Source of the DNA: JAGOUB01 sp964640945
GTDB lineage: Bacteria > Patescibacteriota > Gracilibacteria > Peribacterales > Peribacteraceae
NCBI GenBank assembly: GCA_964640945.1
Contig: CAZXIV010000005.1
Span: 1 to 51,561, forward strand
Direction: 5' to 3'
DNA: 51,561 nucleotides
In this document: positions 42,408 through 50,593 of the stretch, in pieces
Position numbering within the stretch: the stretch's first letter is position 1
How the letters are laid out: the number at the start of each line of letters is the position of its first letter
Notes under the pieces: model-generated
What the model was told of the DNA's origin: nothing
What the model saw: only the letters and a program-made list of their open reading frames with translations
The model's database searches: none
Made by a program: the position numbers and the translations under genes

Positions 42408-42962
42408 TTAGGCGGCCTTGGCCGTCGCGGCCTTACCCACCTTGCGGCGGACATGCTCGTCGACGTAGCGGATGCCCTTGCCCTTATAGGGCTCCGGGGG
42501 CTTCAAGGCACGGATATCGGAAGCGGTCTGACCCACCAGCTGGCGGTCGATGCCCTTGATGATCAGGAGGTTCTTATTCTTCTCGTCCTGGGCAATCGTG
42601 ACGCCCTGCGGGATGGCAAACTCCACGGGGTGGCTGAAGCCCAAGTTGAGCGTCAGGGCCTGCCCCTTGATGGCCGTCTTGAAACCGACACCAATCACTT
42701 CAAGCTTCTTCTCGTAGCCGTCCGTCACACCCGTCACCATGTTCTGGATGAGGGCGCGCGTCAGACCGTGGCGCTCGCGGGCCTGCTTGTTGTCGACGTT
42801 GCGGTCGATGACGACTTCGTTGTCCTTCACCTCGACTTTGATAAACGGCAGGTGCTCGTAGGAGAGTTCGCCCTTGGCGCCCTTTACACTCACCTTCGCG
42901 CCCGTCACCGTCACGGTGACGCCGGTCGGGATTGCCACTGGTTTGCGTCCAATGCGAGACAT
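42408..42962 (-). CDS. rplF: Ribosomal protein L6
   Basis: 184 aa. It begins MSRIGRKPVAIPTGVTV and ends with the RNA-binding PEPYKGKGIRYVDEHVRRKVGKA signature. Two tandem beta-alpha domains, normal length. It binds helix 97 of 23S rRNA near the factor-binding site. Two nt separate it from rpsH. Confidence 0.97.
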   Translation of the reverse strand: MSRIGRKPVAIPTGVTVTVTGAKVSVKGAKGELSYEHLPFIKVEVKDNEVVIDRNVDNKQARERHGLTRALIQNMVTGVTDGYEKKLEVIGVGFKTAIKGQALTLNLGFSHPVEFAIPQGVTIAQDEKNKNLLIIKGIDRQLVGQTASDIRALKPPEPYKGKGIRYVDEHVRRKVGKAATAKAA

Positions 42963-42964
42963 AG

Positions 42965-43354
42965 TTAGGAGACGGTGCAGAGGTATTCGCCGCCGAGCTT
43001 CTTCTCTTTGGCTTCCTTATCGGTCACCAGGCCCTGGCTCGTCGTGAGGATGGCCTGGCCGAAACCGCGGAGAATCGGCTTGAGATCGGCGATGGAGGTG
43101 TAGACGCGGCGGCCGGGCTTGCTCATGCGGGTGAGCACCAGGCGGCGCTTGCTCTCGAGGAAGGTGACGTCGATCTGAAGCTTTGGCGACTCGCCGGAAA
43201 CCTGGACGTCCTTGAGCCAACCCTCGCGCTTGAGGAGCTCGCAGAGCGCCAGCTTCATCTTGGAGTGCGGGATGCGGCAGGTGTCGCGGCGGGCGGCTTG
43301 GGCGTTCCGCATCCGGGTAAGGAGATCGCCGATGGGGTCAGTGACGTAGGTCAT
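42965..43354 (-). CDS. rpsH: Ribosomal protein S8
   Basis: 129 aa. It begins with DPIGDLLTRMRNAQAARRDTCRIPHSKMK and closes with the conserved TSQGLVTDKEAKEKKLGGEYLCTV. It binds the 16S central domain and in E. coli also represses the spc operon; a similar role is possible but not shown. Confidence 0.97.
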   Translation of the reverse strand: MTYVTDPIGDLLTRMRNAQAARRDTCRIPHSKMKLALCELLKREGWLKDVQVSGESPKLQIDVTFLESKRRLVLTRMSKPGRRVYTSIADLKPILRGFGQAILTTSQGLVTDKEAKEKKLGGEYLCTVS

Positions 43355-43361
43355 GGGTGGA

Positions 43362-43586
43362 TTACCAGGAAGACTTCGTAACGCCAGGGATCTCTCCGTT
43401 GCTGGCCAATTCCTTGAAGCAGCAGCGGCAGATCGAGAAGAAGCGGAGGTAGCCGTGGCGGCGGGAGCAGAGCTTGCAACGGTTGTAGACCTGGGTGGGG
43501 CGGAACGGCTTCTTACCCGCGGCCTTGGCCTTGTCGAAGGCCTCTTGCTTGCGCTTCTGGCTGACGATGAGAGAGGTGCGCGTCAT
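43362..43586 (-). CDS. rpsN: Ribosomal protein S14, zinc-binding type
   Basis: 74 aa from ATG 43586. The Z-type zinc ribbon CKLC-x12-CRCC (Cx2C...Cx2C) and the end GEIPGVTKSSW are diagnostic. The usual Z-type protein is 61 aa; here about 12 extra basic residues occur at the N-terminus (VSQKRKQEAFDKAKAAGKK). Located between rplE and rpsH as usual. Confidence 0.95.
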   Translation of the reverse strand: MTRTSLIVSQKRKQEAFDKAKAAGKKPFRPTQVYNRCKLCSRRHGYLRFFSICRCCFKELASNGEIPGVTKSSW

Positions 43587-43593
43587 AAAGTGA

Positions 43594-44163
43594 TCAGGCG
43601 GCGGAAACGGTAGCGCGGCCAGCGCGGAAGGGGAAGCCAATCTGCTTCAAAAGTGCTTTCGCTTCGGCGTCCGTCTTGGCGCTCGTCGTCACCTGGATCT
43701 GCATACCGAAGGACTTTAGCACGTCAATTTCGGAGATCTCGGGGAAGACTTCATGCTCCTTGAGGCCGAGCGCGTAGTTGCCGTGGCCGTCAAACTTGGC
43801 GGGGATGCCGCGGAAGTCGCGGATGCGGGGCAGGACGTAGCTGATGAGGCGGTCGAGGAACTCCTCCATGCGCTTGCCGCGCAGCGTTACCATGGCGCCG
43901 ACGACGAGGCCCTTGCGGATCTTAAAGTTGGAGATGGCCAGGCGGGACTCGCGCATGACGGGCTTCTGGCCCGTAATCTTGCCGAGCGACTCGGCGATGT
44001 ACTGGAGGATCTCTTTGCCTTCCATTTTCTCGCGATTGATGCCGACGTTCACCACCACCTTCTGCAGGCGCGGGAGAGCGTTGACGTTGGTCACACCAAG
44101 CTCTTCCTTGAGAGCCTTGGCGATGGGACCGCGGAGCCGATCGTGGAGGGTGGAGTACGACAT
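43594..44163 (-). CDS. rplE: Ribosomal protein L5
   Basis: 189 aa. Motifs: NALPRLQKVVVNVGI, TGQKPVMRESRLAISNFKIRKG, MVTLRGKRMEEFLDRLISYVLPRIRDFRGI, DVLKSFGMQIQVTTSAKTDAEAKALLKQIGFPF. Binds 5S rRNA and the P-site tRNA elbow. The leader is ACCCCCT before the ATG, with no Shine-Dalgarno. Confidence 0.97.
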   Translation of the reverse strand: MSYSTLHDRLRGPIAKALKEELGVTNVNALPRLQKVVVNVGINREKMEGKEILQYIAESLGKITGQKPVMRESRLAISNFKIRKGLVVGAMVTLRGKRMEEFLDRLISYVLPRIRDFRGIPAKFDGHGNYALGLKEHEVFPEISEIDVLKSFGMQIQVTTSAKTDAEAKALLKQIGFPFRAGRATVSAA

Positions 44164-44169
44164 AGGGGG

Positions 44170-44727
44170 TTACTTGCCGCGACCAGCGCGGCGAACGATA
44201 GGAGTGTGCTTCATTTCGGCATCAGCGGCAGCGGAGCCAGCAGCCGAAGACTCGCCGTCGGTGGCCGCGGTGCCATCCTTGGCGGGCGTCGAGTCGCCAC
44301 GCTTCCAGAAGGCGCGCTTGGCGGGAAGATTGGCGGCAACTTCGGTCTTGGGGGCGGCCTCGGCGGCCTCGCCTGCCTTGGCGGCGGACTTCTTGAGGGC
44401 CTTCGCTTTGGCCGCGCCGACGATCGGCGCGCCGCTGACGAGGGCAATCCGGACCTTCTTGCCGGTCTTGGCGTCAATCTGGTAACCAATGCGGGTGGGC
44501 TTGCCAGACTTAGGGTCGAGGAGCATCACCTTGGAGGCGTCGAGGCTGGCTTCGAAGCGAATCTTGGAGCCGGGACCCTGGGCCGTCTTCTTGATGTGGC
44601 GGACGCGCATGTTGAGGCCCTGGACCACGACGTGGTTCTTCTCGGTGAGCACCTTCGTGACTTGGCCGGTCTTGCCCTTATCCTTGCCGGTGATCACGAG
44701 GACGGTGTCCCCAGTGTGGAGCTTCAT
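44170..44727 (-). CDS. rplX: Ribosomal protein L24 with long C-terminal tail
   Basis: 185 aa versus about 103. The first ~95 residues are a normal KOW-domain L24 (KLHTGDTVLVITGKDKGKTGQV, GLNMRVRHIKK, RIGYQIDAKTGKKVRIA). The remaining ~85 are Ala/Lys/Glu-rich low complexity and likely disordered. L24 sits at the exit tunnel rim, so the tail could project from the ribosome. It overlaps rplN by 4 nt. Confidence 0.96.
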   Translation of the reverse strand: MKLHTGDTVLVITGKDKGKTGQVTKVLTEKNHVVVQGLNMRVRHIKKTAQGPGSKIRFEASLDASKVMLLDPKSGKPTRIGYQIDAKTGKKVRIALVSGAPIVGAAKAKALKKSAAKAGEAAEAAPKTEVAANLPAKRAFWKRGDSTPAKDGTAATDGESSAAGSAAADAEMKHTPIVRRAGRGK

Positions 44728-45092
44728 AGAACTTCGGGAGCGAGGGAGATGATCTTCTGGTAGCCCTTGGCGCGGAGCTCGCGGGCGACCGGTCCGAAGA
44801 CGCGCGTGCCCTTGGGCATACCGTCCTCCTGGATGATCACGCAGGCGTTATCGTCGAAAGCCACTCCGGAACCATCTTTGCGGCGGGTCATCGTCTTGGT
44901 GCGGACTACCACGGCGCGCTCGACGGTCTTCTTCTTCACCGTGCCGCGGGGCTCGGCCTCCTTGATAGCCACCACGATCACGTCGCCGATGCGGGCGTAA
45001 CGGCGGGCGCTGCCACCCAACACGTGGATGCACATCGCCTGCTTCGCGCCGGTGTTGTCGGCTACCGTGAGGTAGGTTGTGAGCTGGATCAT
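44724..45092 (-). CDS. rplN: Ribosomal protein L14
   Basis: 122 aa, normal. It begins MIQLTTYLTVADNTGAKQAMCIHVLGG and contains GDVIVVAIKEAEPRGTVKK and GTRVFGPVARELR. Forms part of the subunit interface. It overlaps neighbours on both sides by 4 nt (ATGA), so strong translational coupling is expected. Confidence 0.97.
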   Translation of the reverse strand: MIQLTTYLTVADNTGAKQAMCIHVLGGSARRYARIGDVIVVAIKEAEPRGTVKKKTVERAVVVRTKTMTRRKDGSGVAFDDNACVIIQEDGMPKGTRVFGPVARELRAKGYQKIISLAPEVL

Positions 45093-45412
45093 GCGTGGGG
45101 GGCGGAGGTCTTCTCTTCGGGAGCGGTGTTGAGCAGAGCGGCAACCACGGCTTCGTCTTTCATCTCCGAAACCTGAGTGGCCTTCTTAATGATGGAGGTA
45201 ACAATGAAGTGCTTGCGCTTGCTGAGGGGGCGGCATTCCGTGATCTCCACCAGGTCGCCAACCAGCGGCTGCACCTTGGCCGTATCGGCCAGGAACTTCT
45301 TGCTGATGCGGAAGCGCTTCTTGTACTTGGGGTGGAACAGCAGACGGTGCACCGTGACAGTCACGGTTTGAGTCATCTTGGCCGCTGTTACGGTTCCCTG
45401 GAGAGTCTTCAT
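45089..45412 (-). CDS. rpsQ: Ribosomal protein S17
   Basis: 107 aa, slightly longer than the usual ~85 because of a C-terminal acidic/Ala tail. Core: KTLQGTVTAAKMTQTVTVTVHRLLFHPKYKKRFRISKKFLAD and GDLVEITECRPLSKRKHFIV. OB-fold 16S-binding protein. It overlaps rplN and rpmC by 4 nt each. Confidence 0.96.
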   Translation of the reverse strand: MKTLQGTVTAAKMTQTVTVTVHRLLFHPKYKKRFRISKKFLADTAKVQPLVGDLVEITECRPLSKRKHFIVTSIIKKATQVSEMKDEAVVAALLNTAPEEKTSAPHA

Positions 45413-45702
45413 GCGGAGGCGGGGGCGGCCAGAGTAGAGTCAGAATCGGTTTTCTTCAATACCTTCTTGGCCGTTTTCTTCGGAGCCTCAACCTGTGCCG
45501 GCGCCTGCTTCTTTTGGCTGAGAGCGGTCTGGAGGCGAGCTACCTGGCGGCGGTCGTTGCGGAAGCTGGCAGTGTTCTTTTGGCTGCCCAACTGCACCAG
45601 GAGGCGCTGCTTGGCCACCGACAGCTGACGTTCGGTCAGCTCGCGGCCGATCTCGTCGGGCATCATCTTCAGGATTTCGGTGTAGGAAGCGTGGGTCGAC
45701 AT
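45409..45702 (-). CDS. rpmC: Ribosomal protein L29 with C-terminal tail
   Basis: 97 aa versus about 65. The core two-helix region ELTERQLSVAKQRLLVQLGSQKN and RNDRRQVARLQTAL is recognisable, though the usual KEL-x-x-L start is diverged. A Lys/Ala-rich tail of about 35 residues is added. L29 lies at the exit tunnel and contacts trigger factor/SRP in other bacteria. Confidence 0.93.
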   Translation of the reverse strand: MSTHASYTEILKMMPDEIGRELTERQLSVAKQRLLVQLGSQKNTASFRNDRRQVARLQTALSQKKQAPAQVEAPKKTAKKVLKKTDSDSTLAAPASA

Positions 45703-45705
45703 AAA

Positions 45706-46125
45706 TTAGGCGGAAAGGCGGGTGACGATCTTCGTTTTAAAGGGGAGCTTGTAGCTGGCCTGCTCCAGAGCCTCGCGCGCGATGGCCTCAGACACGCCAT
45801 CCATTTCGAAGAGGATGGTGCCCCGCTGGATGATGGCGCAGTAGTACTCGAGCGAACCTTTACCGGCGCCCATCGGCACCTCGGCGGCTTTCTTGGTAAC
45901 AGGTGTGTGGGGGAAAACGCGGATCCACGTCTTGCCGGCGCGAGCCGTCGAACGGGCAATCACTTTGCGGGCCGCTTCGATCTGGCGGGCCGTCAGCTCG
46001 CCGCCGGTTATAGCCTTAAGGCCGTAGGCGCCGAAGGCCAATTCGTGACCGGAGGTCGCCGTGCCACCGAAGGCACCGCGACGGCGGTGTTGACGACGAT
46101 GGGCGAGACGCTTGGGTTCGAGCAT
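45706..46125 (-). CDS. rplP: Ribosomal protein L16
   Basis: 139 aa, normal. Contains LEPKRLAHRRQHRRRGAFGG, AYGLKAITGGELTARQIEAARKVIAR, WIRVFPHTPVTKKAAEVPMGAGKG and KLPFKTKIV. It helps place A-site tRNA and is essential for peptidyl transfer. Leader CTCCCCCTTTT before the ATG, with no Shine-Dalgarno. Confidence 0.97.
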   Translation of the reverse strand: MLEPKRLAHRRQHRRRGAFGGTATSGHELAFGAYGLKAITGGELTARQIEAARKVIARSTARAGKTWIRVFPHTPVTKKAAEVPMGAGKGSLEYYCAIIQRGTILFEMDGVSEAIAREALEQASYKLPFKTKIVTRLSA

Positions 46126-46137
46126 AAAAGGGGGAGA

Positions 46138-46827
46138 TCAGGCGTGAGCCGCAGAATCGGAGGAAGCGTTGGTGAGCGTCGCGGTCTGAACCTGCTGCAC
46201 TTTCTTAAACACCATTCCCTTGTAGACCCAGACGCAGACACCGATGGTGCCGTACTTCGTGATAGCGTGGCGCTTCGCGAAGACGACGTCGGCGCGGAGA
46301 GTCTGCAGGGGGATGTTGCCTTCTTTAAACATGTCGCTGCGGGCGATTTCGGCGCCGTTAAGGCGACCGGCGACGGAGATCTTGATACCCAGCGCCCCCA
46401 CCGACATCCCCTTCTCGATCGCCATCTTGCAAGCGCGGCGGTAGGGCATGCGGCGCTCGATCTGGCCCTGGATGGTCTCAGCGATAATATCGGCGTCGGC
46501 GTCGGGGGTGCGCACCTCCTGGATGTCGATCTCGTAGTTGCCACCGAACTTTTTCGTGAGCTCCTTCTCCAGATCGTCCTTGGCGGCGCCCTGCTTGCCG
46601 ATCATCACACCGGGCTTGCTCGTGAAGATGGATACGCGTGTGCGCTTGCCGCGCTCGATCTCGATCTTGCTGATACCCGCTTCCTTGCTCTTGCCCGTGA
46701 TATGACGCTTGATGGCGACGTCCTGGAGCAGGAAGTCACGGAAGCGCTGTCCACGCGCGAACCAGGTGCTCGGCCACATGTGCGTGATACCGATGCGAAG
46801 GCCGTTGGGGTTCACTTTCTGACCCAT
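46138..46827 (-). CDS. rpsC: Ribosomal protein S3
   Basis: 229 aa, normal. It begins MGQKVNPNGLRIGI. The KH domain is seen in VSIFTSKPGVMIGKQGAAKDDLEKEL, and the C-terminal domain in RRMPYRRACKMAIEKGMSVGALGIKISVAGRLNGAEIARSDMFKEG. Part of the mRNA entry channel/helicase. The usual long acidic tail is short. The leader is strongly pyrimidine-rich. Confidence 0.97.
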   Translation of the reverse strand: MGQKVNPNGLRIGITHMWPSTWFARGQRFRDFLLQDVAIKRHITGKSKEAGISKIEIERGKRTRVSIFTSKPGVMIGKQGAAKDDLEKELTKKFGGNYEIDIQEVRTPDADADIIAETIQGQIERRMPYRRACKMAIEKGMSVGALGIKISVAGRLNGAEIARSDMFKEGNIPLQTLRADVVFAKRHAITKYGTIGVCVWVYKGMVFKKVQQVQTATLTNASSDSAAHA

Positions 46828-46848
46828 AAGAGAGAGAAACGAGAGGGG

Positions 46849-47301
46849 TTAGGCGGAAGGGGTGGAGGTCTTGGGCGCCGACTTCTTGGCGGCCGGCTTC
46901 TTCGGGGCGGCCTTGGGCATATCGGCGGCAGCAGCGGTCTTCGGAGCCTTCTTCTTGCCCGTGACTGGAGCGTCGCCAGCATACCCGAGGGTGACTTCAA
47001 TGTGGCTTAGGAAGCAGGTATAGGGGCGGGTGCGACCACGAGCCATCGGCATGCCGCGCCGGAGACCCTGGCCCTGGTTGACCACGATTGTGCGAATCAC
47101 GAGCTGGCTGGCATCCTGCTTAAAGTTGTGGCTAGCGTTCGCCGCGGCGGAGGCCAGGAGCTTCTCCAGGAGGCGAGCAGCCTTCTTGTGCGTGCGATTG
47201 AGGAGGTGGATGGCGTCAGCCACGGACATACCGCGCACCATCGTCGCCACGAGGTTGGCTTTCTTGGGGGCGATCCGGGCCGAGTTGAGGAAGGCGCGCA
47301 T
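46849..47301 (-). CDS. rplV: Ribosomal protein L22 with C-terminal tail
   Basis: 150 aa versus about 110. Core: ARIAPKKANLVATMVRGMSVADAIHLLNRTHKKAARLLEKLLASAAANASHN and the tunnel-lining hairpin GQGLRRGMPMARGRTRPYTCFLSHIEV. The last ~40 residues are Lys/Ala/Pro-rich. Leader CCTCCTCTCTCACCC precedes the ATG, a sequence complementary in type to purine Shine-Dalgarno motifs rather than one itself. Confidence 0.96.
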   Translation of the reverse strand: MRAFLNSARIAPKKANLVATMVRGMSVADAIHLLNRTHKKAARLLEKLLASAAANASHNFKQDASQLVIRTIVVNQGQGLRRGMPMARGRTRPYTCFLSHIEVTLGYAGDAPVTGKKKAPKTAAAADMPKAAPKKPAAKKSAPKTSTPSA

Positions 47302-47324
47302 GGGTGAGAGAGGAGGATCGAGGA

Positions 47325-47666
47325 TTAGGACTTAGCGGCGGGAGCGCCAGTGGGAGCAGGAGCGGGCGTGCCCGAGGCAGCCTTACCAGCAGCTTCAGCG
47401 TCGGCCATCTTGCCTCCGTGAGTGCGGAACTTGGTCGTAAAGGAGAATTCGCCAAGCTTGTGGCCGACCATCTGTTCCGTCACGTAGACCGGGAGGAACT
47501 CCTTGCCGTTATGAACAGCGAAGGTAAAGCCAACGAATTCCGGGGGGATGGTGCAGTCGCGCGACCACGTCTTGAGAATCTTCTTCTCGCTTTTCTCCAC
47601 CATCTTCATCACCTTCCCGAAGAGTCGGGAATCGATGTACGGGCCTTTCTTGAGAGAGCGTGTCAT
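47325..47666 (-). CDS. rpsS: Ribosomal protein S19 with C-terminal tail
   Basis: 113 aa versus about 92. Core: RSLKKGPYIDSRLFGKV, TWSRDCTIPPEFVGFTFAVHNGKEFLPVYVTEQMVGHKLGEF, TTKFRTHGG. The C-terminal ~25 residues are Ala/Pro-rich. The tail of S19 normally reaches the decoding site, so its extension is notable. CT-rich leader. Confidence 0.96.
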   Translation of the reverse strand: MTRSLKKGPYIDSRLFGKVMKMVEKSEKKILKTWSRDCTIPPEFVGFTFAVHNGKEFLPVYVTEQMVGHKLGEFSFTTKFRTHGGKMADAEAAGKAASGTPAPAPTGAPAAKS

Positions 47667-47684
47667 AAGAGGTGAGAGAGGGGT

Positions 47685-48530
47685 TTACTTGCGCTTCTTC
47701 TTAATGCGGCGGCGGATAATAAGAGCGTCGCTGTAGCGGGTGGGCCGGCGCGTTTTCACGCCGAGCGCCTTCTTTCCCCAGGGAGTCTTCGGAGCTTTGA
47801 GACCGATTGGGCTGTGGCCCTCACCACCGCCGTGCGGGTGATCGACGGCGTTCATGGACTTACCGAGCACTTCCGGCTTCTTGCCGAGCCAGCGGCGGCG
47901 TCCAGCCTTGCCGTAGGTCACGAGGTTGTGGTCGGGGTTCGAGACAGTGCCAATCGTGGCCATGCACTCCTTGCGGATCTTGCGGACTTCGCTCGAGGGC
48001 AGCTGGACGAGGACGTGGTCGCCGTCAATACCGATGAGAGTGGCAGAGGTACCCGCCGAGCGGACGATAGCGCCGCCGCGACCGGCCTGGAGTTCGAGGT
48101 TGCAGATCTTATAACCCACCGGGATGTGCTGCATCTCCATGCGGTTGCCCGTCTTCACCTTGGTGCGGGGACCGGCCACAATCTGATCGCCAACCTGGAG
48201 GCCTTCGGGGGCGATGATGTAGCGCTTCTCACCGTCGGCGTAGTTCACGAGGGCGAGGCGAGCGGAGCGGTTAGGGTCGTACTCGAGGGCCATGATCGTG
48301 CCCGGAATACCGGCCTTATCATTCTGACGGAAGTCTACCAAGCGCAGCAGGCGCTTGTGGCCGCCGCCACGGTGGCGGACGGTCACGCGGCCAAGGTTGT
48401 TACGACCGCTGATGCGCGACTTACCCACCGTCAGGCGCTTTTCAGGCGCCTTTTTGCTAAGACCGGTGAAGTCCGCGAGGGACATGTTCCGGCGGCCGGC
48501 GTGGTTGGCTTTGACGGGGCGGATAGGCAT
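47685..48530 (-). CDS. rplB: Ribosomal protein L2
   Basis: 281 aa from ATG 48530 (MPIRPVK). Contains KRLTVGKSRISGRNNLGRVTVRHRGGGHKRLLR and VDHPHGGGEGHSPIG, which includes the conserved His implicated in peptidyl transferase assembly. Normal length. It starts about 10 nt after the rplW stop. Confidence 0.97.
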   Translation of the reverse strand: MPIRPVKANHAGRRNMSLADFTGLSKKAPEKRLTVGKSRISGRNNLGRVTVRHRGGGHKRLLRLVDFRQNDKAGIPGTIMALEYDPNRSARLALVNYADGEKRYIIAPEGLQVGDQIVAGPRTKVKTGNRMEMQHIPVGYKICNLELQAGRGGAIVRSAGTSATLIGIDGDHVLVQLPSSEVRKIRKECMATIGTVSNPDHNLVTYGKAGRRRWLGKKPEVLGKSMNAVDHPHGGGEGHSPIGLKAPKTPWGKKALGVKTRRPTRYSDALIIRRRIKKKRK

Positions 48531-48540
48531 AAAAGCGAGT

Positions 48541-48840
48541 TTAGTTGGCTTGGAATTCGGCAAGATCGAGGGTCGGGCTCTTCGCACTGAGCGTGATCGT
48601 GGCCTTCTTCCAAGCGTGGCGGCGGGTGAGCGACTTGCCGGCGCCCAGACTGCGGAGCTTACTGCCCACGCGCTGGATGCGGACGGAGTCGGCCGTGATG
48701 CCGAAGAAACGCTTGAGAGCCGATTTGATATCAACTTTGGTGGCAGCCGCGTCGACACGAACCGTGACGATGCGGGCCGCTTTCTCACGCTCCGATTTCT
48801 CTGTCATGACCGGGCCGAGGATGATGCGGTTGAGTTCCAT
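48541..48840 (-). CDS. rplW: Ribosomal protein L23
   Basis: 99 aa, normal. It has ILGPVMTEKSEREKAARIVTVRVDAAATKVDIKSALKRFFGI and the RRHAWKKATITLS C-terminal strand. Exit-tunnel protein and docking site for trigger factor in other bacteria. It follows rplD with a 2-nt gap. Confidence 0.95.
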   Translation of the reverse strand: MELNRIILGPVMTEKSEREKAARIVTVRVDAAATKVDIKSALKRFFGITADSVRIQRVGSKLRSLGAGKSLTRRHAWKKATITLSAKSPTLDLAEFQAN

Positions 48841-48842
48841 AA

Positions 48843-49589
48843 TTAGGCTTTCTTAGGGGAAGCTTTCTTGGCGACCGGCTTCTTAGCGGGCGCCTTCTTG
48901 GGCTTGGCGGGGGCCTTTTCAGGAGCAGGTTCGGCGGCGATAAATTCCTTCTCCGTCTTCTTCTTGCCGAAGATCTGGTCAGCAATGGCGAAGGCATCTT
49001 CCAGGAAGACGATGGCCGTAGCCTTGAGAACGTCTTCGGGGTTGAGGTAGGCGGCAGAGAGGGTCTCGACGGACGGCAAGTTACGGGCCGAACGGACGAG
49101 GGCTTCGCTCTTCTCGCCCCAAACAATCAGGACGCGGCGGTCCGACTTGAGGGGGAGCTTTTTAAGGAGGGCGGCGAGGATTTTGGTCTTGTGATCGTTT
49201 CCGAAGCCTTCGAGGGCGAGAATGGTGCCTTCCTTCGCCTGCATAGAGAGACACGAACGGATAGCCGCGTGGCGCATCGCCTTGGGCATCTTGAGTTCAT
49301 AATTCTGGAAACGATTCGGACCGAAGGCCTTACCACCTCCCTTCATGACAGGGGAGCGAATGGGACCGCGGCGGGCGTTGCCCGTGTGCTTCTGCTGGAA
49401 GAGCTTCTTAGTGGAACCGGCCACTTCGCCGCGGGTCTTGGCGTGGGCGATGGGGTGGCGGCGGTTAGACTGCTGGAGGAGGAGAAACTGGTGGACCAGG
49501 CCGGTGTTGATATCACCCGTGAACAACGTCTCCGGCAGGTGGAGGCTCTTCGTCTTGGTGCCGGCGGCGGAAAAGAGGTCGATCGTCAT
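48843..49589 (-). CDS. rplD: Ribosomal protein L4 with Lys-rich C-terminal tail
   Basis: 248 aa versus about 205. Core: HQFLLLQQSNRRHPIAHAKTRGEVAGSTKKLFQQKHTGNARRGPIRSPVMKGGGKAFGP and the long tunnel-lining loop. It ends with about 45 Lys/Ala/Pro residues that look disordered. L4 autoregulates the S10 operon in E. coli; that activity here is unknown. Confidence 0.96.
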   Translation of the reverse strand: MTIDLFSAAGTKTKSLHLPETLFTGDINTGLVHQFLLLQQSNRRHPIAHAKTRGEVAGSTKKLFQQKHTGNARRGPIRSPVMKGGGKAFGPNRFQNYELKMPKAMRHAAIRSCLSMQAKEGTILALEGFGNDHKTKILAALLKKLPLKSDRRVLIVWGEKSEALVRSARNLPSVETLSAAYLNPEDVLKATAIVFLEDAFAIADQIFGKKKTEKEFIAAEPAPEKAPAKPKKAPAKKPVAKKASPKKA

Positions 49590-49591
49590 AA

Positions 49592-50197
49592 TCAGGCGGC
49601 GGATTCGAGAGTGAGCAGAACAGTCGCGCCGTTCGGTCCGGGGACCGGTCCCTTCACGGCCAAAACGCCTTTTTGAGCGTCTGAAGCCACAATCGCGCGG
49701 TGCTTGAAGGTCATTGTGTCGCCGCCCATGCGGCCGGCCATGCGCGTGCCCTTAAAGATACGGCCCGGATCGGTGCGCATACCGACGGAACCCGGCTCGC
49801 GCTTGAAGTGGGAACCGTGCGAGAAGGGGCCGCCGTGGAAACCGTGGCGGCGGACGACACCCTGGAAACCCTTTCCTTTGGTGACGCCCTGGATGGTGAC
49901 GTTGGATTCGAGCGGCACGATCTCGGCGGCCAGCTTCTTGCCGGCCTCCATACCCTCGAGCGAATCGACCATCCACTCGTGCATTTCCTGATAGCGAACG
50001 TTGGTCTTGCCCTTGCGGCTCTTCCACTCCTTGGCGCCCGTGCCGAGCACGACAGCGTCATAGCCGTCCTTCGCCTTCGTCTTGAGGCGGACGACCGTAT
50101 TGGGTTCGACTTGGAGGTACGTCACCGGCACTGCCTCACCATTGGCGAGGAAGACGCGGGACATGCCGACTTTCTTGGTGATGAGACCGAGGGGCAT
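49592..50197 (-). CDS. rplC: Ribosomal protein L3
   Basis: 201 aa from ATG 50197 (MPLGLITKKVGMSRVF). Contains VTIQGVTKGKGFQGVVRRHGFHGGPFSHGSHFKREPGSVGMRTDPGRIFKGTRMAGRMGGDTMTF, which includes the conserved Gln (E. coli Gln150 region). First gene of the inverted operon; rpsJ, which normally precedes it, is absent. An in-frame ATG six codons upstream (50215) is possible. A promoter lies about 110 nt upstream. Confidence 0.96.
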   Translation of the reverse strand: MPLGLITKKVGMSRVFLANGEAVPVTYLQVEPNTVVRLKTKAKDGYDAVVLGTGAKEWKSRKGKTNVRYQEMHEWMVDSLEGMEAGKKLAAEIVPLESNVTIQGVTKGKGFQGVVRRHGFHGGPFSHGSHFKREPGSVGMRTDPGRIFKGTRMAGRMGGDTMTFKHRAIVASDAQKGVLAVKGPVPGPNGATVLLTLESAA

Positions 50198-50227
50198 AGG
50201 GGGCGGGAGGTTCATCTGGATCGGGTT

Positions 50228-50243
50228 GTCAGCTTGAGCTGAC
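50228..50243 (-). promoter_or_regulatory. Leader hairpin before rplC
   Basis: GTCAGCT-TG-AGCTGAC, a perfect 7-bp palindrome in the rplC 5' leader about 30 nt before the start. It could be part of an autoregulatory leader, which is inferred only. Confidence 0.4.
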
Positions 50244-50309
50244 GCCGATCTCGAACGTGCGCCAACGGCGGGAAGCAGTCCAAAGACCGTTTCCACCGAA
50301 GTGCGCGGC

Positions 50310-50338
50310 AATGTACCCAGAATGATCAGGGGAGTCAA
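50310..50338 (-). promoter_or_regulatory. Promoter of the rplC-rpsE operon
   Basis: On the minus strand TTGACT (50338-50333), 17-nt spacer, TACATT (50315-50310). A T7 tract lies just upstream. The leader is about 105 nt. The region 50339-50593 shows no convincing gene; rpsJ is not present. Confidence 0.65.
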
Positions 50339-50593
50339 CAAAAAAACTCCACATCAGGTTTTTCTCGGCAAGACCAGTGGTCAGCTGAGTAGTCACCGCG
50401 GCGAGAGCGGCCTCTAAGACCCTTGACTGGCAAGGCCGACAGCCATAGAGCGTAGCAGTTGTTCTTCGATAGGATCGGCTTCGCTTGTGAGCCTCAGCCA
50501 CCCGGTGCCGCGCGCCGCGTGCCTGGGGCTCATACTTTCCCTGCCGCTCGGATGCGGCATCAGCCCTTTCAACCTCTCTGACGGAGATATCGC

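Noticed and set aside
41579..42559. 326-codon plus-strand frame
   Set aside because: Antisense to rpsE, rplR and part of rplF; no family signature.
45514..47010. 498-codon plus-strand open frame across the ribosomal operon
   Set aside because: It is antisense to rpmC, rplP and rpsC and extends into rplV, all unmistakable. The composition is a shadow of GC-rich codons.
50229..50501. 90-codon minus-strand frame before rplC
   Set aside because: It spans the rplC promoter, lacks a start signal and shows no family resemblance; rpsJ was looked for here and not found.
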